Of a stretch of 64,000 nucleotides of DNA, positions 1-9,400 are shown in pieces. A model generated the notes under the pieces. The model ran no database searches and was not told where the DNA came from. It saw only the letters and a list, made by a program, of their open reading frames with translations. The translations under genes were made by a program, and so were the position numbers. The stretch's first letter is position 1; each line of letters begins with the position of its first letter. This stretch comes from Acanthochromis polyacanthus (taxonomy: Eukaryota; Chordata; Actinopteri; Pomacentridae): positions 17,474,521 to 17,538,520 of the forward strand of contig NC_067124.1 in the NCBI RefSeq assembly GCF_021347895.1, written 5' to 3'.

Positions 1-2
1 GC

Positions 3-111
3 CCCACCATCCGGGTTGGGCCGCTGACTGCAAAGGATTCTGGGAACTACAGCTGTGCTCTGAGGATGAACTCGCCGTCAGAGCTGTTCAGTCTGCAGCT
101 GGAGCCTGAAG
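3..111 (+). CDS. Ig-superfamily receptor, end of V-type Ig domain (partial exon)
   Basis: The frame starting at base 3 reads TIRVGPLTAKDSGNYSCALR and continues to a GT donor at 112-113. The D-S-G-x-Y-x-C pattern is the F-strand signature of V-set immunoglobulin domains, so this exon carries the second core cysteine and the G strand. The start of the gene lies left of the window. It joins in phase 1 to the transmembrane exon at 349. The protein is therefore a type I surface receptor of the immune-type class common in fish (NITR, CMRF35/CD300-like or TCR-like). The fragment is too short to choose among these. Confidence 0.75.
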
Positions 112-348
112 GTCGGTTTCATTTCATTCCATCTGAAAGCTTTATTGAGCAAAGTTTAGTTTTTATAGCAAGAAAGATCCACATTTTATAATTCATCTAA
201 TAACTACAAGATAATTTGGTGTGTTTTGTGGTGATCATACATATTTTTGTGATAATTCTATGTCCTTTTATACTTCACTACTGAAATAACAAGAACAGAC
301 TGGGAGTGGAGCAGCTGTACAGATCAAAAACAGTGTGATGTTTTACAG

Positions 349-442
349 GAGAACATGGAGGAACAGTGCCAGTTGATCGTGTGGTTCTCTTCACTCTGCA
401 CACGGTTCTCATCATCACTGTCACGTTGGTTGTCATCAAAAG
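349..442 (+). CDS. Ig-superfamily receptor, transmembrane exon
   Basis: A TTTTACAG acceptor precedes 349 and a GT donor follows 442. In the phase set by the previous exon it encodes a short linker (GEHGGTVPVDR) and then about 19 hydrophobic residues (VVLFTLHTVLIITVTLVVI) followed by K-R, a clear membrane span with a positive stop-transfer. No charged residue lies within the span, so pairing with a charged signalling adaptor is not evident. Confidence 0.7.
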
Positions 443-1064
443 GTGAAAACTCACCTCCAGAACACACATCACTCCAGAACCACGGAACCTCCCAGGTTAA
501 GTCCTAGTGTCACTAAGAAGCAGATCAAAGCCAACACTTCAAACCTGTTTATACTGAAATGTGCTCCTTAGAAGAAGATCCTCAGAGAACCGTCTGCTGG
601 AGGAATCCTCAATAACTAGAATCAGTTTCTACACTAAACCATTGACAAGTTCAAACTTCAAAACTTCCTGTAGTTTTTTGTTTCAAAATATTTCAAAAAA
701 TATGTTTAATGGCAGATTTCTAATACTCCGGTTGTTTACAGTGTGATGCTGTTAATATCTCTCAAACACCTCACAAACAAGTAGTTTGATCTTTAGTTTC
801 TTAAAACAGCATCAATAATCTGCACCTGAGATCTTGTGCTCATCTTCAGCTCCTCTCAAATTAATGTTGATTCTTTCAGCAGCTGCCAATAAAAACTGTC
901 ATGTTTCTGGTTCATCTGAATCGTTGACGTGTTTATTTATAACTTTTCTTTTACAGATGAAACCTAAATTTAATGACAAATGGCAAAATTATATTTATAC
1001 AATCACAATTATCTTTAAAAGTTGAAACTTCTCAGTGACTCTGTTTTTACCTCCTTCTTCACAG

Positions 1065-1117
1065 AACTTTGCTCACCAGAAAACTACAGCAGAAAGCTGA
1101 AGGAAGTGACAGAGCAG
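1065..1117 (+). CDS. Ig-superfamily receptor, cytoplasmic-tail exon
   Basis: A TTCTTCACAG acceptor precedes 1065 and a GTGAGT donor follows 1117. The phase agrees with the transmembrane exon, and the frame reads RTLLTRKLQQKAEGSDRA, a basic membrane-proximal tail. No ITIM or ITAM is visible. Any further exon must lie beyond the Harbinger element that begins about 60 bp downstream. I found none, so the gene may be broken by the insertion or end in an exon I cannot recognise. Confidence 0.55.
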
Positions 1118-1180
1118 GTGAGTCACCACCAGCGACTCTTCCTTCCACTTCCTGTTATATTTATAAGACTATAAATACTG

Positions 1181-1723
1181 ATGGACGTTATTTTTGCCGA
1201 ATATTGTGATACAACGCGCTCATATGGCGAGTTTGAAGACGTTTTTAGAAAGAAGTGCAACACCGCTGCAGCTGCAAAAGAGAGGGAGACGGCGTGGAGA
1301 ACACTGCTGCCCGGATCAATGCGTAAGTTTAAATGTAGTCCTTTGTAATCGTAATAATATTACAGGGAATAACTGTCTGAATGGTAGCCTAGTAAGTTAT
1401 TTCATTTAGGTGGAATCCCGCGGGGGAGAAGCGCACGGGGCAGCAGCTTAAGATGAAATATAAAAACATTGTTCAAACAGGTCAGACCTCGGCATTATTT
1501 CATGGAGGTACTTCATGTTGATCATGTTTTACATTGTAAAGTAGCCTAAATATTAAGTGGCTGTTTGACTGTGCAGTTGTTTTATCCACACAAAGCCTAA
1601 ATGTCTGCATCCATATCATGTCCTGTTAAATAATTAAGCCTATTTAAACTAACGCAAACTTCTGCTCAGCCAACAGAAAGAAAGCAGATGCCTGTAAAAC
1701 GGGTGGAATAAAAGGTCATGGAT

Positions 1724-1775
<52 letters not shown>

Positions 1776-2349
1776 GATTATTTAGTTCTCTTTTGTGTCT
1801 TTTTTTGTCTTTTGGCTCCTCCTTCACACCACAAGAGACCTTGTAATTTTAAGTAGGCAACACTCCAAAGATTTATCCAAATGGTAGTTTAAGTGTACTG
1901 AAACATGTCACTGATCTTGGATGAAGAGGATGAAACTGTGTCTGCTGCCTTTACAGAGGGGGATCCAGAAAGGCATACAGAGGTATGTTACTGATAGTTC
2001 TCTTCTCATTCAGATTTAGGGTGGAATATAGAGTGTGACATTTAGCCTACACTGAAGTATTGCACATTCTCATCCTTTTTAACAGAGCATGGCTGGACAG
2101 CAGCAGGATGGTCCCTCAACTTCCACTGCACAGACTGACAGTGAGATGGATGTTCAGGAAACACCAGAGGTTCATTCTGTGGAATTCATGTGCAACTGTA
2201 TAATTTAATGTCCTCTATGTATTCCCAGTTATCACTAAAACAGATTTACAAACTGCATTTGCTGAGAAAAATCCAAAAAACAGATTAGGATGGCAGATCT
2301 GGAAATTGAAACACTGGAGCACAAGTTAGAGGTGGTGATGGTCACAGGT
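1181..2349 (+). pseudogene. Harbinger Myb-like (NAIF1/MSANTD-type) protein, exons
   Basis: ATG at 1181 opens a frame to a donor at 1323 that includes FEDVFRKKCNTAAAAKERE, which resembles the helix-rich DNA-binding domain of Harbinger Myb proteins. Later pieces in the usual order are NRKKADACKTGG at 1669-1718, an acidic stretch DEEDETVSAAFTEGDPERHTE-like at 1911-1982 ending at a GTATGT donor, a Ser/Thr-rich piece at 2086-2169, and a coiled-coil-like tail at 2287-2349. The second piece is followed by in-frame stops and a CA repeat at 1727-1770, so the gene is probably dead. In the family this protein binds the ends and carries the nuclease into the nucleus. Confidence 0.6.
1727..1770. repeat. 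(CA)n microsatellite
   Basis: An uninterrupted CA dinucleotide run of about 44 bp, followed by a short TATATA stretch. It lies inside the Harbinger Myb-like gene and interrupts its expected coding order. Confidence 0.95.
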
Positions 2350-2429
2350 GAATTATGTTAACTATTGGAACATGAACTGAACTCTCTCTTTTATTTGTAG
2401 GAAATAAAGAAGAGCAAATGAAATGTGTA

Positions 2430-3519
2430 TCATGTCTTTATTTGCTGTGGTGGTGATGATGGTGACTTAAACTCTAAAGTGATTATTGCATACGGTGTCT
2501 CTGACTGCTCTGCTGTCCTGGATAGCTGCAGGTGGATGGGCTCATCATCTGGGTCTTCAGTTTGTAGGGCAGGGTGTTGCTCTCCTCTAATAGTGGTAAT
2601 ATTATGAAGAACAACACATGCCACAGTAATATCATAGGCCCTCTCAGGGGTCACCCTGAGGAGATGTAGGCACTGGAAACGGGCTTTCAGCAGACCTATG
2701 GTCATCTCCACCCGGGCTCTGGTCCTGCAGTGAGCCCGGTTGAAGTTCTGTTGGGGGCCTGGTTCAGGGTCAGGGTATGAGGTCATCAGCCTGGGTTGGC
2801 ATGGTAACCCCTGTCACCCATCAAACTCTCCTGTAATGTATAGTGGATACATCAGAGTATAACAAAGGAGGGAGACAAGAGAATTCTATTGTGAAAATCT
2901 TTAGGCTGCTGACCATGCTGCAGTCTGTTGCTCAGGTTAGACTCTCCATAAATCCTGGAGTCATGAACAGACCCAGGTCACTTGGCCTCCACATTAGAAA
3001 TGATGTATGCAGCATCACATATGATCTGGACAGTGCAGAGAATGACAGATGTTGAACTATGATGCAGTCTTCAACATTCAGAAACAGTAGTCAGTCTACC
3101 TGTAGCCTACCTGCACATTTATGCTGTGAATGGACTTCCTGTTCATGATGTGAGGGAGCTGTGATGGGAATGTATGTGCATCTATGCAGCCAATCACACT
3201 GGGAAATCCTAAAAGAAATTAAAATGACTAATCCCAGTCTGAGGCTGCAGCACAATGTCATTAACAGAATATGATTTAAAATGAATGTAACAGATCTCTA
3301 CATCATTCACCTGTAATCCTGTGAAACTGCTCCTTGATGTTCTGACAGATTTGTGTCCACAATGATGAGTAAAAGTCGTTTCAGAGCCAGGAAAACTTTT
3401 CTGACTGTCCTGCATACAGTTGTCTTACTGTAGTGCTCTGCATCTCTGACATCATATAAAAACTTCCATTTGCAAAGAACCGCAGCGCAACACACAATAT
3501 CTGCTGGATGTGAGAGCAT
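2430..3519 (-). pseudogene. HARBI1-like transposase (DDE nuclease), degenerate
   Basis: On the minus strand the 3420-3519 region reads YDVRDAEHYSKTTVCRTVRK, the usual HARBI1 helix-turn-helix region. At about 3113-3210 it reads FPSVIGCIDAHTFPSQLPHI followed by MNRKSIHSINVQ, the block around the first catalytic Asp. At 2480-2786 it reads RTRARVEMTIGLLKARFQCL and later ACVVLHNI, the C-terminal block. The pieces are in different frames with gaps between them. Nuclease activity therefore looks lost, although the blocks are easy to recognise. Confidence 0.75.
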
Positions 3520-3894
3520 GACTACAGTTGGTAATGCAAATGTAAGGACGGATTAGGTTGTTTATGTAGATTATGGACTTGAAACGATTATGAAACGGTA
3601 CCGCTCAAAGCGATAATTGTCCGGAAATGCGAGAACATTTATGCGCGGTCTGATAACAATCTACCGACGAATATTTAACTATCTGTGCAGTAATGCTGCT
3701 CCTTTATCCACTGGATCGTTAATAAAAGCTGTTCTACGCCAAAACTCGCTCGCTTACTGACTGAATGAATGAGGAAATGAAACAGCGTGTGTGGCTGAAG
3801 GAGGGCGGAGACAGAGAGAAACTCGAGGTTTTCTCAGATAAACCTGCTGGCGAACAGGTTAGAGTCATAGAGTCTGTTACTGCGGTAACTGACC

Positions 3895-4054
3895 GAGAGT
3901 TGAAGTTACCCCTCTTTGTGAAACAGGCTCGAGTTACCCCGCATTCCCTGGTTAGAGTTACCTCGCTTCGTGAAATGGAAAACTCTGAGTTTCCCTCATT
4001 TCAGGGTTAACAAACTCAGAGTTTTCCCTAAACCTGCTTCGTGAAATAGGCCCC
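3895..4054. repeat. Harbinger terminal region with inverted motifs
   Basis: A motif of the form GTTACC...CTTCGTGAAA recurs three times between 3900 and 4054. AACTCTGAGTTT at about 3980 and AAACTCAGAGTTT at about 4010 form a small palindrome with a 19-20 bp loop. The last copy ends in AAATAGGCCC, the outer terminus typical of fish Harbinger elements. Confidence 0.65.
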
Positions 4055-5667
4055 TGGTCTGTAGGTACGTGTGGTTGGCTTGTTGGGTACCACAGAGCAC
4101 TTCGGTCTGTAGACACTCTTGGGCTTAGTGAAGAAACCATTCAAGTTTTGAGTCTTCGTTACTTGTGTGGTCAGTGTGTGTGAATGTGAGGCACCAGTTT
4201 TGTTTACTATGTTTTTGCAGGCTTAGAATTAGTTTCTGTTACTGGTGGTGGGTGTTGCTGATGTATCTAAGTTTGGCTAGGGAGTTTAGTTGCTTTGTTT
4301 TGGGTTGAGATAAGTTTGGGAAACTCTGTCAGCCTTCGTTCGGTTATATTCTGTTCTTTGATTTAGCAACACTCACCATTCTTGTGTTTGTTGTTGTCCC
4401 TTCTATGTTCGTTTGTCAATAAGCAATAAATCCCTTCACCTAAACTAGTAACACTCTGGTTTTTTGTTGCGTCCAGCTGAACCCTAGAGGTTGGATGGTA
4501 TCAATGTGCTTCTTAACCCTCTGAACACAAGACTCAGATTTGAGAAATGGGATGTATCAAAACCAACATTTCATCATTTGTCAGCCAGAAACAGTAAAAA
4601 TAGTAAGAAGTTTTATATTTTCAACACTCCAAGTGTCCTTAAACTTATCATGTGTAACGTGTGATTCCAGTGGAAACCAAATATCAGATTAAAATTGAGA
4701 TATTCAGTCAAATCCTATTATTCTACGTGTCTCTTTTTTTCTGGCCAAAAGTAAATCATTTTGTTACTAGCAAAACAAAACTGAACAAAAAATTCTACGC
4801 TGGTCACAGAAACACTAAATCTATGAATTTACTGGAAACTGAAACAATTAGTTTTTGTTTAATTTAAATAACTTCAGTAAAACAAAGCAGCTGAAACCTG
4901 CTGAACAGTTCATGGGTTTGAGCTGGTTCTTTTCTTTAAATGAACCCTGTGAACACCAGCTGGCTCCACTTCCAGCCAGCAGATGTTCTGGTCCAGCTGC
5001 TACTGGACCTGTGAGGAGAGGAACGAGAGTCAACTCAGTCATTCAGTTTCTAAATCTAGTCAGGGTTGAGGATTTGTTCCTCTAATTGTACAGAGTGTTT
5101 GCCACAAGTTGGAGGCTGTGAACAAGTTCAGACACTGTTACTTGTCCGCAGATGTTCTGGCAGTTACTTTCACAGGAAGAGCAGCTTCGGGTCCTGTTTT
5201 TCCTGTTCTATTCTGAATGCAGATAATTGATGTTCTTAGCTGCAAAAGTGAATTTTGTACAGGCATCCTGCTGCGCCACATTCTCTTTATCTGCCTTTAA
5301 AACGCTCTTTCTGGAGATTTGACTGTTAAACTCCTGCGTCTAATAAATTGAAAAGACGTGTTTTCCAATTATAATTTCTTTCCATCATGAGCCCCCTGAG
5401 ACCAAACCTTAAATCTTCATCCTAATCCTGACTTCAAGCAATTTGGACAAACTTTAAACATTTCTGGGCCATTTTTGAGTAGTTTTTGAAAAACTAAGAT
5501 TCATTTTGAGAAAAAAATCTGCCTTTTTGGACAGATTTTAAGTTTTTTGAATACAGACAGAATTACTCCCAGCTGATCCAAGTGACTGAGTGGTGACAAG
5601 CAGAAGAAATATTTCTTTGTTTGTGGTATCACTGCCTGTCTGAGCAGGTTGGACCATTTGCTGCCCA
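4055..5667. other. Intergenic region, no gene seen
   Basis: No convincing coding exon lies between the Harbinger element and the mettl27 promoter. The segment 4070-4500 contains a polyadenylation-like CAATAAATCCC near 4425 followed by a GT-rich stretch. It could be an old LTR fragment, but I found no second LTR, primer-binding site or polypurine tract. The rest is AT-rich unique-looking sequence. Confidence 0.5.
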
Positions 5668-5723
5668 GCTATAAAACTGCTGCACCACCTGAATCCTCCT
5701 CTACCTGCACTGACGGCACACAG
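5668..5723 (+). promoter_or_regulatory. mettl27: Probable mettl27 promoter (TATA box) and 5' non-coding exon
   Basis: CTATAAAAC at 5669-5677 is a good TATA box. About 30 bp further on begins a short sequence that ends in CACACAG followed by GTGAGT at 5724. This fits a short untranslated first exon that splices to the ATG-bearing exon at 6277. It is inferred from position and signals only. Confidence 0.45.
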
Positions 5724-5821
5724 GTGAGTACAAACTGACTGAATCCTGTTAAAAACAAACCAAAATGTCTTTAAATCGAGTGGAAATCCGTGGTAGAAGG
5801 ACAAATATTCAGTTCCTTTAC

Positions 5822-5960
5822 TGTGAGATAAGATGAGATAAACCTTCATTTATCCCACAACGGAGCAATCTGCAGCAGCAGAGCGTGCGAACACTTCAGG
5901 AATGTGGTATAAAAAATCAAATGAAATTAATAATAATGGCAATGATACTGAAGTCAAAGT
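5822..5960 (-). mobile_element. LINE 3' tail fragment
   Basis: A GATAAGATGAGATAA simple tail followed by TTTATCCCACAACGG-type sequence is the reversed 3' end seen in many teleost LINEs of the Rex/L2 kind. Only the untranslated tail is present, so this is a strongly 5'-truncated copy. It lies in the mettl27 leader intron. Confidence 0.45.
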
Positions 5961-6281
5961 GCCAACTAAATACTCTATTACATGTAAAAGTCTTACTTCA
6001 GTAAACAGGTTTGATTAGTAATTTATTGCTGTAGAGTGTACAAAAGGTTTCATCTAGTAGTAGTAGTGAAGCAGAAAGTAAATAGTTTAGGGGTAGTTGT
6101 AGATGGATAAAGTGTCAGCATGAAAATAAGTATCAAGTACTACTTGTTACAACAAGTCAGTGTGTATTGTGTAATGTGTTGTGCTAGAGTGTTGTGTTAG
6201 TGTGTGGTATGTGTGCATGTATTCATTCACCCTCAGAGATTTTAGTGCTTCAAACGTTCCACTTTTTCCCTGGCAGGTACT

Positions 6282-6401
6282 ATGTCCATCATGTCCAACA
6301 GAACTGAAGGCGATGCCAGAGTCAATTTTCAGACCTGCAAAAGTTCTGATCCCAAGGACCGAGTTCAGTTCTACGACACCTGGGCAGAAACCTACGAAGA
6401 G
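6282..6401 (+). CDS. mettl27: mettl27 coding exon 1
   Basis: The exon begins at 6277 after TGGCAG, with the ATG at 6282. It codes 40 residues ending YDTWAETYEE and stops in phase 0 at a GTGAGT donor. An aromatic-rich YDxWAxxYE block before the Rossmann core is typical of this methyltransferase group. Confidence 0.88.
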
Positions 6402-9400
6402 GTGAGTTTGGAGGACCAGTGTGAGCTTTAATTTGAAGGAAGTGTTGACACCAGGATGTTCTGAGTTGAGTCCGACCTCCAACAGGATCACAACCTGATG
6501 GACTATCAAGCTCCAGAACTGGCCGTCAGCTTCCTGGCTGAGAACTTCTGTGGGAACCCTGAACAAGCTCGGGTTCTGGACGTGGCCTGCGGGTCCGGAT
6601 TAGTCGCTAAACTGGTGAGACTGTTTGCTTTAGATTCCAGGTTATAGAATCTCATTAGAAACCCAGCTGTTTTGGTTTTTTTCATCTCCAAATGTTCTGA
6701 GGAAGTTCAGCAATGTTCTAATAATGTTTTCAGTGTGAAGTTCTCTTTTAGTCTCCAGAGGATAGAGGTCTTCAAAGTCTTTTCTCTAAATTGTTGTCTA
6801 ATGTTGTATTGAGAACGTTCTCACTCTGGTATTATGCAATGTTGTGGGAATGCTTTAGGGTAGAACATTCTGTTCCCTCATCAGTGTCTCAAGGAAGACT
6901 ACCTGGTGCAATGGGGCCACCAGGCGGTGGCCTGGGGTGGCCACGGCCACCCCTACAAATCTGCTGGCCACCCCACTGGCCAGTTACAAATATCAATTGC
7001 CAGTTAAGCTCACACCGCAGCAAGGACAAGGCTCAGACTGCGCACACTTAGCCAGTCAGAGGCGACAAAGACGGTTCCTTCCCCCTTGATTGGCTCATTG
7101 TCTAACAGTGATGTCAGTCACTCATTCATTCTGAGTAGGTTGCAAACTCTGACAGCATCGCTACTGATCCGCAGCGATCAGCATCACCGATCTGAACAAA
7201 GGACTATGAGTGAGTCATAATTTATTTTGCAAAAAGAAGGGGGAGAAGTAATATTTGTCATGACATGTGCTTTGTAAGTGCCAGAAGGTGCTGCTACAGC
7301 AACCTGTTAGTGCAGCACTGCTGTGCTTTTTAACATTTGAGTTACAGGCATAGTCAGCTAATGCTAGCTGCTGCTATTATTACTCCGCCAAGGCATGGTG
7401 GAGTTATGTGACAATCGGTGTATGTTTGTCTGTGACTGTTAGTCTGTGAATCTGTCTGTCCGTGTGAAACATTACTCAAAAGCGGAGCAACAGATTTGGA
7501 TGAAATTTTCAGGGAAGGCCATAAATGACACAAGGACCAAGTGATTAAATTTTAGCAGTGATGCGGCTTATAATGTGGATTCACGGCTTTGTTAAAGATT
7601 TCTCATTGCCAGATATAGCAGCCTGCACAGTGTTGCTGTAACCATGATGTGAACACTGTGTCTGCTACCTGCTGCTGGCCATCACATGATTGTGATCCTT
7701 CTACAAATTGGCCATGATTTATCAGCTGGAAATCATACAAGGAACAAATGGTTAAACTGTGGGGTGTTTCTGAGTCCCATCAATTTCTGCCGACCGCTAC
7801 ATATTTTAGCCATGCCACGCAGCAAACCCCAGCCAGACACTGGTGTGAAGCAATCCAGCTCCGCCGAGAAAGGTGTGAAGTGAGCAAGCCCTCGTATTTA
7901 GGGGAGCCTGTGTATACTTGTCATTACGGTAATATAGAACTGTGGGGAAACTGCCAGTTTCAACAGACTCATTCCACCTCAGTCTTGTAGTAGACAACTC
8001 CAGGAAGACCCTCACTCAATTTGGGGTCAATCTGATGTGGCATTTCAAAATAAAATGGCTTTAAAATCTTCATATCTATATTATGGCAACATTATGATTC
8101 ATATTACAGGGAAACTTCTAGTTTCCACAGACTCATTCCACTTCAGTCTTGTACTAGACCACTCCAGGAAGACCCCCACTCAATTTGGGGTCAGTTTGAT
8201 TTCAGATTTCTTGAAGAATCCTTTCTAAGTCAAATAAACCATTAAGCCATAACTTTTACTGGTTCTATTTCTTCAGTCCTTACATCAAAAATGAATAAAA
8301 TCTTCAACATCTTCAGTGTGCTATCTTCAGTCCGTTCCCAATTACTTATTACTAGAGTCTTATTCTTTTCAATAATAATTAAAAATATTTACAGTGTGAA
8401 TAAAATGTAATTACAATGTGTACAATGTAAAACACTTACATAAATTAGGATTTGCATCCATAATGAAATACTAATACAGTTCACACTAAAAGGATACAGA
8501 GACTTGATGACATGATTAACAGCACAAGGCACACATCCAGTTGCCTTCTCTGGCCTGTTGCAGACTCTGTGGAAACTAGGAATTTTCCTGGAATATGAAT
8601 CATAATTTTGCCATAATACCCTCCTAGATATGTGGATTTTAGAGGTCTTTTATTTTGAAATGCCACATCAGATTGACCTCAAATTGAGTGGGGGTCTTCC
8701 TGGAGTGGTCTACAAGACTGAAGTGGAATGAGTCTGTGGAAACTGAGTTTCCCTGTAATATGAATCATAATTTCGCAATATTATAGATATGAAGATTTTC
8801 AAGGCATTTTATTTTGAAATGCCACATCAGATTGACCCCAAATTGAGTGGGGGTCTTCCTGGAGTGGTCTACTACAAGACTGAGGTGGAATGAGTCTGTG
8901 GAAACTAGGAGTTTTCCCGCAGTTCTATATTACCGTAATGTCAAGTATACACAGGCTCCCCTAAATACGAGGGCTTGCTCACTTCACACCTTTCTTAGCG
9001 GAGCTGGATTGCTTCGCACCAGAAGCCAGACAGTTAAGTTCAGCCGTCAGCCTTATCTGAACACAAATTCACCTTTCTGTTCTTCCCTCATTTCTTCACC
9101 GTAACACCTTGTAACTGCTAGGTGCTTATAAGTTTAAATACATCCTTTAATAGACAGCAACAGTGTGGAACCGTTTTCTGTCATCTTTATGTGAATTTTC
9201 GGACTTTTCAACAGCATCTTCGTCATGTCAAGAAACTGGTTCTTAGACAACACTTCTTGTGTCACTGGAATGGTGACAAAATAAAACCCTGCAACATTAA
9301 AATAAGTCTTCAAAATAAAAGCATTGAGGGAACGGTTATTTTAACACTAGCTTGCCAAAGTGATGAACTGATCAACACACCTTCATAAGTGTAATTTACA

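Larger units (their letters stand above)
1181..4054. mobile_element. PIF/Harbinger DNA transposon, degenerate
   Basis: Two Harbinger hallmark genes converge here: Myb-like DNA-binding protein exons on + (1181-2349) and a HARBI1-like DDE nuclease on - (2430-3519). The right end, 3895-4054, has the familiar fish Harbinger terminus, a repeated motif around CTTCGTGAAATAGGCCC with internal palindromic AACTCTGAGTTT blocks. I could not find the matching left terminus, so the left end is lost or diverged and 1181 is only the first recognised codon. The element sits between the last recognised exon of the Ig receptor and mettl27. Confidence 0.75.

Noticed and set aside
3765..4010. 81-residue plus-strand open frame before the Harbinger end
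   Set aside because: It runs across the repeated terminal motifs of the transposon and has no splice or family support.
4070..4500. A solo retroviral-type LTR
   Set aside because: The AATAAA plus GT-rich tail is suggestive, but no TG...CA ends, duplication or second copy could be seen.
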